A DNA stretch of 64,000 nt from Zygnema circumcarinatum (lineage: Eukaryota; Streptophyta; Zygnematophyceae; Zygnematales; Zygnemataceae): NCBI GenBank assembly GCA_037447605.1, contig CM074807.1, positions 3,108,979-3,172,978 of the forward strand, written 5' to 3'. Of this stretch, positions 35,901-48,316 are shown piece after piece (within the stretch, counting starts at the first letter, position 1; each line of letters opens with the position of its first letter). The position numbers and the translations under genes were made by a program. The notes under the pieces were generated by a model. It did not search any database, was not told the origin of the DNA, and worked only from the letters and a program-made list of their open reading frames with translations.

Positions 35901-38900
35901 AATGCCACCAAATTCCTTATTTTGGAGAGAAAATGGGTATGGGTGGTGGATGGGCTTATCAGACCCTTGAAGGAGTCTGCCTCCTGCTCACCGGCTCCAA
36001 GCCCACCACGTGGCAAGCCATTCTGTCCATTGTCCGGCGATCAGACTTCATTGCCTCCATTTTGGCATTCCGCCTTTCATCTCTGAGCCAGTCCATTACA
36101 TCTCGGATCCGTGCCGATTACCTGGATAACCCTAATCTATCCTTCAGCATCGTAAACAGGTACATTGCATGATTTTTTGGTCTTGCCTTCAACCTTGCAC
36201 TTGCCGCAACATTTTCTTCTGATCCTGGTCGACAAGCTATGCCATTATTAGCCTGTGTTGGGTTTTAGAGATTCAAGCAAACGGTAGCAGCCAATTGCAA
36301 CAATGTGGCAATGCAATACGAGCAGCTTGAATTAGCCAGTGTATCGCACGCTGAGCTCCCTCAGGGTTGACAGGAGACTACCGTTGTGAAACTATCTTGC
36401 AGAGCAAGTCGGGTCTGTGGTCCGTTGTATCGTTGGCTTGCAGCCGTTGTGGAGTATGGAGAGATTTTAGTCCGCGTGCAGCCACTAAGGGATGAAGTGG
36501 CGGGGTTGGAGGAGGAGTACAACAAAATGCAGCAGCGACTGGACGCATCACAGGTTCCTTTATGATCTTACTTTGCTGGCAGACTTGGTTTTATTCCCCT
36601 GACAACTGCTCCTAAAGAAACCGTGAAAGCACGTTTTGCACAACTTGTCATAGCCCCCTCCTGCATCTTGGCAAGGGGTGCCTATGAATAGGGCATCTAA
36701 CGGACACTTTTTCAACATCTTCTCGTTTACTTCAACAATTTAAACTTGAACATAGAACTTCTTACCCTTCATGTGCATATATAGCCACCCCTTGAAAGTC
36801 TAATTGCTGTAACTTTCTTGTGCATGCAGGCCCGTAGCAGAGAGCTTAAAAACCAGATAGCACAGCTGCTGGAAGACCATGCTGTACTGGGCAGGCAAGC
36901 TTCAATTATAGCAGCTGAAATGAAAGCTGCTAGCCAGAAGCTGAGGAGAGCCGAAGCCCTTATTGATGGGGTGGTGCAGGAACGGGCCCGATGGTACAGT
37001 GAGAAACAAAGTTTGACAATAGCAATAGGCTCGTTAGCTGGGAAGGCAGCACTTGGAGCTGCTTTCCTCGCCTATCTTGGCCCTCTCGATGAGAGTCAAC
37101 GATCAGAGCTCATGCAGCTCTGGGAGAGCATTCTTGTTGCATGTCCAACCCTTGGTACGAAGCCAAAGATGAACCAATTGGCCGATTTAGTCTGTACAGA
37201 AGATGAGCGTCTGTGGTGGGTGGGGAGAGGTTTGCCGGACGATGATATGGCGCTGCAGAATGCAAGCATTTTGGGAAAATCGCAGAGAGCATTATTGCTC
37301 GTTGACCCCTTAGGCCAAATGATGGAATTTTTCAAGATGTCTTTGCAAGCAAAGTGGCCGAAGGTTGGAGAAGTGAGCGCCATGGATAGCGAGTCGTTTG
37401 TAATTGGAGAGTTAGAATGCGCTGCCAGACTAGGATACCCCCTCATTGTTCGAGATGTTGTAGGCCAACCAAAGGCACTCGTGCCAATTCTATGCCAGTT
37501 AGGTTCAAGGCGAGCTGCAATGCAAACAGTAGTACAGCTCGGAGGGAGAGAAGTGTTTGTTGCTTCCTCTTTCAAGCTCGTGCTTGTGGCAAGAGCTGGT
37601 CTTGGGGAGGTTTCGGAAAGTCTTTGCAGCAAAGTTCTTGTACTCAGTGCAGCACTGACGAAAGCTGGGCTACAAAATACTCTTTTGAGTCGAATAGTGA
37701 GGGCATTGAGACCAGAAATTGAGGCTCGGAGGACCGAAGCTCAGCAGCTTCAGGGACAATATCGGATGCGGATAACAGAGCTTGAACGCTCCCTACTGTC
37801 TGCACTTTCAGACAGTCCAGTTGCCTTGGTCGAAAACGAGTCATTGTTGAATGTGCTTGAGAACATCAAGAATGAAGCGAGCGCGTTGGGAAAGAAAGCA
37901 GCCGAAGTAGAGGGAGCTTTGGAGCAGACACATGCAGCAAGAGCTCATTATGGAAAGTTAGCAACAGCATGCAGCCGAGCGTTCTTTGCACTCAAGGAAC
38001 TGACGACTTTGAGTCCCCTATATCAGTTCTCTCTCAGTGCCTTTCTGGATGTATTCCAGTACGCATTAGCGAGAGAGAAAGCGAGGGTGGATGGTCTGCA
38101 CACTGTAGAAGGAGAGGAGAGAGCTGAACACTTTCTGCTGGAGATATTGTGGACTGTTCTGAATCGTTATTCGAGCAGTTTGCAGAGCGCACATCATGTG
38201 CCCTTGGGCCTACGGCTCGCTCAGGCAGCTCTTGAAGCCCGGGAGAGCGGTCCGGTGAATGCAGAACATCTCTCCCTTTTGGCAGGTCAGTACCAATGGT
38301 TGGTTGTTGGAGCAGCCAGCACCGGGGAGGCTCTTGATGAGAGAAAGAAAGGATCAAGTACTGGTACAAGCAAAGGGCATAGTTCGGAAGGTGAAATGTG
38401 GCAAGGGTTGGAGCAGTTATTAACCAAAAGGCAGAGGAATGAGCTGGCAAAGCTGTTTTACATTCTGCCACGGGGAAGCCTTTTACTGGAGAAATTTGTG
38501 GAGTTCGTCAGAGCGGGTGATTCCGCAGATTTGACAAGCAGTTCTGGAGAGAGACAACGAGGTTATCCTCGAGCAATTTGGGAAAAAGCAGTCGCTTCTT
38601 TGGCTGATTTTTCTAGTGAACATGAAGCCCCTGGCACTACAGTTGAGTGCACCACTTGCTGCATGAGATTGGCGGACGTTCAAGAAAGGACGCCATGCAG
38701 ATCCTGTCATGACAAAGCCATTTTGGTGGAATTTATTGGTCTGCTTGTCGCAATCGTTGTGAACCCAGCCGAGTTCAAAGAAAAGGCTATGCAGTTTGTG
38801 GCGGCTGTGTTGTGCCCAAGGCCTGCCTCAGCAACAGGTCTTCCTCGTGGGGAGAGCTCTGATGAGCGTAGCGTAGTGCGTTTAGCATTGCCAAACCTGT

Positions 38901-41900
38901 CCACCTTTGTCCTCAATGAAAGCAGCAGCACGCGGCCTGTCTTGCTTGTCTGCATGCCCAACTGCGATCCTACGGCTGACATTGCTGCTCTTGCACACCA
39001 AGCACACGAAAGAGGAATTCGCCACTTCGAATGCATCGCTATGGGCTCTGAAGACACTCTCTCTCTCGCAGAAGCAGCCGTGCTATCGGCAGCTCGGGAA
39101 GGGCAATGGGTCGTTTTACAGAACATTCACTTGGCCAGCGGTTGGCTTCCCGCCCTTGAGAAGCTGCTGCGGGGTGCACCTTCTAAGGGAGAGTTTCGTC
39201 TCATTCTCACTATGGAGGCGGCGGGGCAGAGAGCAGTCCCTCCAAGTCTTGTGGAGGCTTCCGACGTGCATGTTATGGAGGCTCCCCCGGGGTTGAGAGC
39301 GAGTTTGCAGGTGGGTTTTTTCTGCTAGTGAGGAATCACATGTTGCGACCCTATGAAGTTCAGTAAATGAGCTGTGTGTTTCCCACATTGCTTCTAAATG
39401 AATCAGAGAGCAAGAGACGGGGATTGTGGCTCGTTAGAGTCCGTTTACGAACCCGAGATCGGTGACGGCCATAGCCTTTGTTAGCTTGTTACTGAGTTTT
39501 AGCACACGGTGTTATTTCTATGGGGCAGAGGTCTCTTGTCCTGCTGGGGGAGGAGCGAACATTGCCTTTGGAGGCTCTGCGAGTGGCGGTCCTTTTGGCG
39601 TGGCTGCATGCGGTGCTGCTAGAACGGCTCCGCTATGTCCCCATAGGGTGGTTTCATCGCATAAATTTCAGTGATACGGTAAGCTCATATTCCGATGCAT
39701 CTTTCAGCCATGCAATGTCCAATGCTCCTAGTGCAGTGTTAACCCCCTCCCAAAGCAATTCAGATTTTTTTGATTGCAGTGGTCATTTGTTTCAGTTATC
39801 TTATTGTGGTTGTAAGTGCTGGCAGTATGTCAAAGTCTAAGAGGTGTTCCAACGCTCGTCAAGAAAAACAATCTTCATGAAATTCGATGAGCATGGTTAT
39901 GTGGAATGGCCATCGACCTTTTTGCATATCATCAGCTCAACAACTGTTCAGGCTGACTAACTTGAGAAGAACAATGCTTGACTGGTTGAAAGTCAGACCT
40001 TTTGATTGAACCTGCCCTAGACATATTGAGAACTTCCTCCCTTTTCTGAATTTGTCAGTTCTAATGTGTTTTAGGAAGCGAGCTACTTGTCTCTTTCTCG
40101 GAGTGCACAGTCTACCTGCTTCTCTGTAATGCGACTCTCGGCTGTAGTGACTAGCTAATCCGAGCAAATGACTTCGTTTTTTTCTATGCTGAACTTCTGC
40201 ATTCAGGACTTCCGAACTGCCCTTGCCACAGTTGTTGTTTGGCTACGAGCCTCCTCCACAAAGGGCGACAATTCCCATTCGGGAAATATCCCTTGGACTT
40301 CGCTGACAACACTCCTTATTGAGACTGTCTATGGACAAAAGCTGGAATCGGAACAAGATAGGGAAATTCTTAGGGCACTCGTTCACCGCTACCTCTCTCC
40401 TCCCGCAGGCTCGGCCGGTTTCACTCTCACGGGTCCCCTCCCCTCACTCGAGTTACCTTCTGACCAAGAATTGCATATAAGCTCTCAGATTGGCGTTGTG
40501 GGTTCAGCAGTGAAGCTGCCCGAGGCTGAAAATTTGCAGGATTACATCCTCTGGGTTGAGAATCTCCCTCAGGATTGTCCTCCTGAATGGTTGGGGCTAT
40601 GGGCCGGAGCAGAAGACTTAAGAGTTGGAAAGGAATGTCGGCGAATTCTTGCAGACTTTTGGTCTCTGCAGATTGCAGGAGCACAGGGTGTCACAACGAA
40701 GCAGACGGTGAGTTCAGGGATGGAGGTTGTCACAAGGAAGCAGACAATGAGTTTAGGGATGGAGGGTGAGGTGAAAAAGAAACAGCAAATTTCTCCGTCT
40801 TCTCAGCCCATCAGAAACGCAATGGTGGTTAATAAGCGCTCTAGTTCACGTGCTTTAGCCAGTAGACCCTTCGTCAATGAAGGCAGTAAGGTAAACAGTG
40901 AAGGTGTGTTGGGTATGCCGAAGATGAACCTAGACATTAGTCAGGAAATGGAGAGATGGCTGACGGATTTGGACGAAGTTGGGTTTATGGAATCAAAAGC
41001 TGAAGTGTCCAGGGGGAAAGTATCACTACCAGCTCCAATCATGCGTTGGCTGATGCGTGAATTTGACACTGGGGCTTCCTTGCTCGGAGAAGTTCGAGAT
41101 CAACTGAGGGCAGTCTTGAATTCCGGTATTCTGCACACATCATTGCCACACTCCCTCTCAAAGAGCCCAGCAGATAAGTCTTACCAGGGGGAGGAATTCA
41201 TGTCGATAACGAGGCAAGAAGTTCCGCAGAGGTGGCTACAGCTGAACGGTCAAAAGCAGCAATCAACAAGGGGTCCATTGGGACCTTGGCTCATACTGCT
41301 CCGTCGTCGACTCCTTCACCTTGTTCAGCGTTGCCGAGATATCACTTCTGGGAAGAGTAAAGAATCAGAAGGGGGGGCTGGTAGCATTCTTATTACTGGT
41401 GATTGGTGGCTGGGAGGATTATTCCACCCTCGGTCCTTTCTCAGTGCTTGCAAGCAGGTGGCTTCCCAGGTCTTCCATTGGCCGATAGAGGAACTCGTGC
41501 TCTCAGTTCATGTGAGATACTCTCCAGATTCTGATCCTTCGAAAAAGGTGAAGGCTGATGAAGGGGTGAATCCACTGATTCGTGTTACAGGTAAAGCTCA
41601 AATGTGTCTTTTTTATTCATGGCTTCAACCGAGTTTTTCTGATTGCAATTATCAGGCCCTGTTGCAGCTCCTACGTCGTTCCAAACATGCACATATCCTC
41701 ATTTGTTCATGACAACTTTTGGACCTGCTTTCACTGTACGGTTGCAGGCTTGCAGCTCCAAGGATGTTTCTGGGAAAGCGGTACTCTCGTTCTCAAGCCC
41801 GGCTTGTCATCGTTGTCAAAAAACATGACTAACGCTTCTGCATCAGACTCCGTGTCAGTTCTGCCAACAGTTGCAATCTCATGGAGTCCGTCGGCTGCTG

Positions 41901-42109
41901 CCTCACTGAAAGAAAATGGCGGTGAGGGTGACTCGGAGAGCTCGTCCATTGAGTCCAATTCAGTGGCATCACAGGGAATGGTCGCAGTGCCTGTCTTCTT
42001 GGATGAAACACGCACAACTCTCCTCTTTTTCGCAAAGCTGAGGGCTAAAGGTAGTGCGAGCTCTTGGCTGCAACAAGGTGCAGCCATTCTTGCTTTGGGC
42101 GTTTTATGA
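14944..42109 (+). CDS. DYNC1H1: Cytoplasmic dynein-1-type heavy chain, about 31+ exons
   Basis: Minus-end-directed microtubule motor; the product is roughly 5,400 aa. Resolved exons: 14944-15643, 16315-16442, ~16951-17121, 17239-17339, 17684-17761, ~19300-19406, 19704-19781, 20407-20533, 21034-21197, 21504-21558, 21677-?, ?-22336, 22497-22595, 23248-23488, 23760-23920, 24166-24366, 24694-27261, 27512-27829, 28189-29485, 29801-29985, 30294-30792, 31052-31386, 31766-34276, 34607-35503, 35963-36159, 36403-36553, 36830-39310, 39529-39678, 40207-41590, 41748-42109. An exon at ~18690-18900 ([11 protein letters not shown]) belongs too; 17.9-18.7 kb is unresolved. Order: tail, linker, AAA1 ([25 protein letters not shown]), AAA2 ([28 protein letters not shown]), AAA3 (GPPGCGKS), AAA4 ([15 protein letters not shown]), coiled-coil stalk with binding domain, AAA5-6, C-terminal domain. 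Dynein-1 is favoured over dynein-2 or axonemal types by [31 protein letters not shown] and the full C-terminal domain. The AAA3 site is degenerate. Confidence 0.93.
19950..20190. repeat. Intronic polypurine G/A-rich tract
   Basis: This lies in the dynein intron between the exons ending at 19781 and starting at 20407. It is almost pure G/A on the + strand. Two copies of a GGTCCAGGGGCGAGAGGAG-like segment occur about 124 bp apart (about 19962 and 20080). Frames through it are Gly/Arg/Glu-rich and not coding. Confidence 0.8.
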
Positions 42110-43044
42110 TGGAGTTGAAGAAAGGCACCCCAAAGGAGGACAGGAGATCGAGATCGATGGATGATGATACGCAGTTTCAGGGTCCTCATTGAATTAACAT
42201 TCCAGTTGAAAATAAGTCTCGTCGACTAAGTTAACCGTGATAGTGTATAGTGTTCGCGTTGTCATTTAGAATTGTAGTCGATGACAGACCTCCCATCACA
42301 GCCATTATTTCCTCCAGTAATGGAACCATTGGTGAGTCAATTGGGGGTCGACTTTCTCAATGAGAGAAGCACTGCAGACAGTGGGTGGGAGATTGGTACC
42401 TTTAGCCAAATTGGTCCATTATGGCTTCAATGCAAGGAAGAGAAGGCTTTGTGGGAACAGCATGTCTGGTGAAGCTGACGCTTTAGGTTAGGAATAGGGC
42501 AAAGCCGAGCGCAGTGATGGAGATTTGGTCTACTACCAAATCTCTGGTTTACGCTTTTCACGCCAGTCGTGACGATCTGAGCAAATTTTCTTTTAAGAGA
42601 TCTCTTTATTTTTCGATTTTGGCGATGTACAGATTTGTCTACAGCTTCACAAAAGGTACTCCAGTCTCGGGTGCTGTTATCCTACAAGCAACCTCGTGGG
42701 TGGTTGACATTGGAGCATCTCTGCCAAGCAACAGCTAAACGTCGCTTTATTGTTCTTTCCTCTCTTGCCCGTGAGGAGTGGAAACAGATAAGATAACAAA
42801 TGATTGAATTCCTGCTCTATTGACCCTACTGGTATTGGAGACTGCATTGGCACATGATGATGAGTGGGTGATGATGGATGCATCTAAAGAGATGCGCCAT
42901 GGGAATGACATGCCATCGCCGATCCCCAAAGTCCTCTATCTATCTCAGCCAAACCATGTTTGGTAACACAGCACCGACTAATTCCATGGATGGAAGATGC
43001 TTCTATCGGAGGACAATTGGTAGTATGCACCGCTGCAAGGTAGA
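42110..43044. other. Convergent intergenic region between dynein and Asterix
   Basis: This is about 0.9 kb between two converging 3' ends. It should contain both 3' UTRs. No frame, RNA gene or repeat is convincing. Confidence 0.5.
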
Positions 43045-44241
43045 TCAACGTTGTGGTCCAAAGTAATTGGTGATAATTCCCATAACAGCGAATCTGTCAC
43101 AATGAGCCCCAATACAGTACAGGTCAGTTTAATGGCTGCTGCACTTGCTGAGGAACAGTAAGCAAAGCTGAGGTAAAGTTGACAATAGGATTAAGCTATG
43201 AGCAAAAAATTCCTCAAGTTCGAAGAACCGAAGTAGCTGTCTGACAGTCACGAGGACCGTGGAGGAATAATGTAGGTGCAATTAATAAGTTCCATATGTT
43301 GTCGAGGAATGGTTCAGATCCTTACGTGAGGGCGCAGACAATTTGCTTCAAGTCATTTTCGGGATGGCGCATGTTTGCCAGAGCCTGAGCAGCAAAAATA
43401 AGAGAGACCCACGAGCCTGCCTTTTGCTGTCCAGCACCAAAAAAAATCAAAAAAAATGGAGCACTCTGAGATGGCTGTCCTCATGAACATGCAAATGATG
43501 ATGCCTTGAATTCTTAACTCAGAACCACTCGAGGCCCAGAATTCTTAAAAACATCACGAAGTCGAAGAACAAAATTGGCCAAGACCTTAGCTTCTTTCCG
43601 CTTCGTTGTAAGCCACTGATCCTAAAGCCTATCGTTAGAACTCGAACCTGCTCGAATTCAAGCATTTTACATAGTCACATGTTTGAACGAGCATATATTC
43701 TCTCTTTCGGCGTTTACCGTCTGATGCATGCTCCTGCCTACCCATTTCAGCAGCTTCGCTGCTGAGGAGGCCAGGCTCACAATTTCACCATCTTTTAAAA
43801 TGCTATTGCTCATGCAAAATAAAGAGATCAGAATAATCGTGGCACATAATCCTCTAAATAATGCTTTTCGTAGATCTAATGCCTTGGGCCCTAAAAGGTT
43901 TCAGTTTACCTCACTAAGGGTACACATTCCAACATTTAACTGTACCAGCTACTTCCCAGCTCTGTACAAGCAGCTCAAAGTGCAAAACGAGTTCAGGAAA
44001 TCTTCAGGAGCTCGGCCCTTAGAAAGAGAAAAAGGGAAAATGAGTCTCTCACCCGAAGCATGACTCCAATAAGCCCAGCCATGATGGAGAGCATGCTTGC
44101 AAAGTCGAATGGCAAATCCTCCGGCTTCAAGACTGGGGGTACATACTTCTTGGCAGCCTCTGGCGCTCGAGGGTCATTGGGATTTGCCGCTTTGCCTGCA
44201 GTCACTCCCCTCTTGACAGGAGCCTGCTGCGTCTGAGGCAT
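43045..44241 (-). CDS. WDR83OS: Asterix / WDR83OS-like subunit of the ER PAT chaperone complex, 3 exons
   Basis: Asterix is a small ER membrane protein that, with CCDC47, forms the PAT complex chaperoning nascent transmembrane helices at the translocon. Exons on the minus strand are 44241-44053, 43426-43326 and 43093-43045, all in phase, giving 112 aa, close to plant Asterix. Visible motifs: NDPRAPEAAKKYVPP, DLPFDFASMLSIMAG, then SWVSLIFAAQALANMR and HPENDLKQI in exon 2, and FAVMGIITNYFGPQR at the C-terminus. Three hydrophobic segments match the family topology. The ATG at 44241 gives the usual short N-terminus; upstream in-frame ATGs add a hydrophobic stretch not typical of the family. It is divergent from the DTW gene, with about 440 bp between the starts. 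Confidence 0.92.
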
Positions 44242-44683
44242 TTTGACCAAATTCCACGAGAAGGCAGGCTGGAAAAGAAGCAATAGCAATTACAGGGGCT
44301 GGTATTGTGGCTGGTTTAGCTGAAAGAAAATGCTGGAAGAGAAGAAAAGGGGCGAGAAGAGACGGAAGAGAAGACAGGAACAAAAAGACGAAGGGGCAAT
44401 TAGAGAAGAGAAGAAGATCGCGGGAGTGAATTCGAGTCGGAGACGAGTCAGAATCGATCTGTGTACAGTGCTCGGAAGCAGGCTGAGATCGCTGCCTATT
44501 AGGGCCGGTTTGTCGTCAACCCTACGAATGAAATCGCCGTGAAGGAGAGAAGACGTGCAGCTTTTTTTCATGGAAGGAATTAGCAAAGCCCTTCCAGCAG
44601 CAAGGCGTTATCTGAGAGAAGCTGAAAGGGAGGAGTCGGAATGCATCGACTGAAGCCATTGACAAGTGTGGCAACATCTGCTG
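44242..44683. promoter_or_regulatory. Bidirectional promoter region, Asterix / DTW gene
   Basis: The start codons of two divergent genes are 442 bp apart, so this segment must hold both promoters and 5' UTRs unless unseen 5' exons exist. It includes a purine-rich stretch (about 44325-44420, AGAAGAAAAGGGG-type). No TATA box is obvious. The assignment rests on gene arrangement only. Confidence 0.4.
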
Positions 44684-46332
44684 ATGGAGTCGGAGCTGCC
44701 ATTGGAGCTCGCCAGTGAAGGGGAAGGGGAGGAGGGCCTTCATCGCCCTGTATGCTCTCGTTGTACGAGGCCGGCATCAGTGTGTCTCTGCAGCGCCATG
44801 CCTGACTCACCTCTGGAGACAAAAACACATGTCATAGTTTTGCAAGTGAGTCTCGTCGGTAAGGAAAGGCTACATATAGTGCAGTAGACATGCAGGAATT
44901 TTCAGAATGGTCAGGCTTTCGTCGTAGATATTACAACATAGGCGCGTTTGAGCTGATTCGCCTTGGTTATTGCTTTGAATGCTGGATGTAGTGAAGGAGG
45001 AGGATGGTGGTTTTTCTCCATAGACGAAAGAAAGTTCTGGAAATCCATCTAACTGCTACAATCATTGTTAAACTCCGCTACAAGAGGAGGTCAAACATTA
45101 CCGTGCTGACAGCTTGCAATCTGAACTTTCTTGACTTTTCCTTAACGTATAAGCATCATCGTATTATCATCGTATAAGCAAATGTTGTGCTGAAATAAGC
45201 TTTTTTTTCTCTTGTCCTTTTTGTCATCCTCCAGCATCCTCATGAAGCAAAACAACGTTTAGCCACAGTTCCCATCCTGCAGCGCTGCCTCCGGCACTGT
45301 CATGTTGCACGTGGTCGGCGATTCAAGCGCGGATCTCTTGCAGTCCTTGATATGCTGTCGGAGACTGCAGGACAAGGACTAAATGGAGGATCAGCACACA
45401 TAGCTTCTGCTAATACTGAAGTTGGAGAATTTCTCCATTTTCGCAGAAGGCCGTGTTTACTTCTATTTCCATCTATGCGGGCAGTAGATCTTTCGCTCTG
45501 GGCAAAGGAATACCGGGCCAGCCGAATAAAGCTTCTGAAGTCAGGGGGAGACGATGGGTTCATGAGCAGCAAATCTCTATTGACCCAGCAGGTAGGGAGT
45601 GTTCCAAAGACAGGAAAATTGGAGGCGGCTGATCGAATGAAGAGTAGAGGAAAGGATGAGTTCGGGGGAGGCCATAGTGCAAACGAGGAAATCTATGGAG
45701 CATCGCAGGTTCGCTCTCTTCAGAGTGGTATCAGTCATGCTGAAGAACATGATGCAGCTGAGGGTTATGTGCTTATCGTGTTGGATGGCACATGGCAGCA
45801 CACGCGAGAGATGATGACTGCAAGCGAAGATTTTCTGCGTCGGTTTACTCAGCCGGTAATTGGACGATCTTTCTCCCCCTTTCATTGCCGTTCCTCACTC
45901 ATTTTAGCTTTTCTTTCCACCCTCAAATCTTCAATTCCTTGTTCTATACTTTTCCAATCATCAGATTTGTGGGAATTCTTGACGAATTCAAGCATATGTC
46001 CTCGTCAGGTGTTTTACATCCTCGCTTAATTTTGTAGAAAGTGAGGCAATTCTCAATGCATTCTGAGCGATTCTTTCCTTGTGCTCCAGGTATGCCTTCC
46101 ATTTGACACGACAATTGAAGGTCCACCGATGGGTTCCCGAGGATTCATTGTGAGGAAGGAGCCATGCGAAGGGTTTATGAGCACCATGGAGGCTGTGGCT
46201 CGAGCTCTCTGCATCTTGGAAGATGAAGGAGATCAGATTCAAGAGCAGCTTGTGCGGGCACTTGGCCGAATGGTAGAGCTTCAGCAGACCCATATCGCCT
46301 CAAAGGCGCAGGATCAAAGCGCAGCCTCTTAG
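44684..46332 (+). CDS. DTW-domain tRNA-uridine aminocarboxypropyltransferase (DTWD2-like), 3 exons
   Basis: DTW proteins (bacterial TapT, human DTWD1/2) transfer the 3-amino-3-carboxypropyl group of S-adenosylmethionine to a tRNA uridine (acp3U). Exons 44684-44845, 45235-45855 and 46090-46332 join in phase 0 and encode 341 aa. N-terminal Cys pairs CSRC and CLC (residues about 24-36) fit the family zinc-binding motif. VIVLQHPHEAKQRLATVP spans the first intron, and GRRF follows. The signature motif is LDGTWQHTREM near residue 200, followed by the C-terminal LPFDTTIEGPP and STMEAVARAL. A polar insertion of about 70 residues precedes LDGTW. GRRF and TVP favour DTWD2 over DTWD1. No transit peptide is evident. 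Confidence 0.9.
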
Positions 46333-48316
46333 CAACTCTTAAGTGATAGTGCTGTCATCAAGTCGTTTTCGAATGGTGGAAGACTTCAAAGAGGTAAGAA
46401 CAGTTCCTGCCAGAGTCTTCGAAGGGAGGTCGTGTGAAATAGAGCTCTTTTAAGCCTCTTGTTTGGATACGATACAAAGGGAACAACGATTTACTTGTGT
46501 TTTGTACGCATCACAACACATCATCATCATCATCATCATCATCGTGTTTGCAACTTGCCAACATCTCGTCAAGAAACTTACATTGCTCATCTGTTTTGGT
46601 GGGCTCTGCCAGGAGTTGCTCTATGACAGGGGGATTCTTCAGGAGGGGCCAAAAGGTATTGTTGGGTGAAGCCTATCCCACTAGTGCGAGATGATCACCC
46701 ATCACACGGTTAGGAGCCCCTAGACATTGCTTTTCGTCAAGGGGTTACTTTTCCGAAATTTTAATCTGCTTTCAACTACCTTTCGCTTGTCTGTTACAAA
46801 AAACTAAAACCTAAAGGGCATAGAAACTGGTCAATGATGATCACTTCAACTCTGTCGACACTCCCTGTCAGGGAAAACTGAACTATTGCAGCACGGAACA
46901 GAACACCATGGAGACACACGACATAAATGACGGGCTGGTGCCCTCCTTCAGAAAAAACGTACTTGATTCCCCGCTCCCCTCCTCCTCCCTGCTTCACACC
47001 CCTCTTGAACTTTTAAAAGAGCAACCAATCAGCAAACGTCCTTTCCTTCCGCCCTTACCCTCAAGCCAAAGACGCGAGTCTTGGAGCTTGGAGTGAGCTC
47101 TTAACCTCCACATATGATATATTGAAAATTGAAGTCGCGATTGTCATCTTTTTTTTTTTAAACATAAGCTAAGAAAGTCGTCTGGAATGGCTGAATAAAA
47201 CACGTTGCACTGCTGGAACAACTTTACATGATTCACTTGTCCCGCCTTTATTGAACCACATTGAGCCAATAATTCCAGATAGAATGGTTCAGAAATAAAC
47301 AGCTTAACGAGCCAAGAGCTTACGCTTTTTAAATCTTCGTCCTGCTATGAACACACTGCCCTTTGACAGCCTTGCCATCGTGAGGTCAATGCTGCTTTCC
47401 CCCCTTCCCCTGCAATCCTTCTAGTGGTGGCGCGGCAAAAGGAGAGAGCTAGTGCGAGAAATTAACGCTTTAGAGGGAGAAATGGGGAATGTGGCTCACG
47501 CTACCGCTTTACTGTTTTAACTTCTCAACACGGGCTGCTTATTGAAACCTTGCGGATACAAAGCGATGAAGGGGAATATGCCCGTTACATGGGGCAAGTT
47601 GTGCACTAGCAAGATACCCTTACTCACATTGAAGGAGCGGTACAAAGAGTATTTAGAAAATGATCAAGTAATTGACAAGGAAAGAGTTATTTCTTAACTA
47701 CCGGAACTTCCTTGTAACCAGTTGCTTGCTGTGGTTTAGAGAGTCGCGCAGAAGGTCCAGAGAACGAGCCACATATTATCAATCAAATTTCTGCCAGGTT
47801 TATAAATCCTATGTTCCAGATGAGCAGATCCTGCCCTGCAACATTTCTTCAGAATTCCGATTGTCACACGAGCTCTCACGTTACCCCGATAATTACATTT
47901 CCTCCTTGAATATCTGCAGAGGACTCCTCGCAATGATGGGAATGCGCCCTCAGGTCCATGTCATAACAATTCTCTGCCAGAGCAGTTCCGTTAAAGCTAA
48001 AGCTTGCAAACAATGGCTCCCCAAGTTTGAGGGTTTGGCTTCCTCCTGCGCCTTATTGTTCTGGAGGGCCCTTTGGCCCCCCAATCAGAATGGTACAAGT
48101 CAGCAGCCAACTCGAATAGGGGAAGTAACCTGCGCAGAATCGCCGCACTCGAGCCATCGTTCTTCTGAAGGCTCTCCGGGTCATGTCTTGCCAAGACATG
48201 ACCCGGAGTTCACATGACCCGGCCGGGCGCATGCCTCGGAAATCCAAGTCCATGGCTAATGAACCCAACACTGCCTATCGTGTTATCTATCACCTTTCTG
48301 CCAAAAAATGATATAA
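46333..48316. other. Convergent intergenic region with a CAT microsatellite
   Basis: This is about 2 kb between two converging 3' ends. It contains an (ATC)n run at about 46518-46543 and the inverted repeat at 48174-48208. A 181-codon frame at 47672-48217 shows no family features and is not called. Confidence 0.5.
48174..48208. repeat. Perfect 17-bp inverted repeat with 1-bp spacer
   Basis: The arms CTCCGGGTCATGTCTTG (48174-48190) and its exact complement (48192-48208) flank a single C. A further ATGACCCGG copy lies just to the right (about 48215-48223). It sits about 110 bp past the stop codon of the ABC transporter, so it probably lies in its 3' UTR, where it could form a strong RNA hairpin. 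Confidence 0.85.

Noticed and set aside
14944-42109. Dynein-2 (DYNC2H1) or axonemal dynein identity
   Set aside because: The AAA2 block [11 protein letters not shown], the PTVDTTRH block before AAA3, [12 protein letters not shown] after the binding domain and the C-terminal domain all follow the dynein-1 pattern rather than dynein-2 or axonemal ones.
47672-48217. 181-codon + frame
   Set aside because: It overlaps the 3' region of the ABC transporter on the other strand and shows no domain, conservation cue or splice partner.
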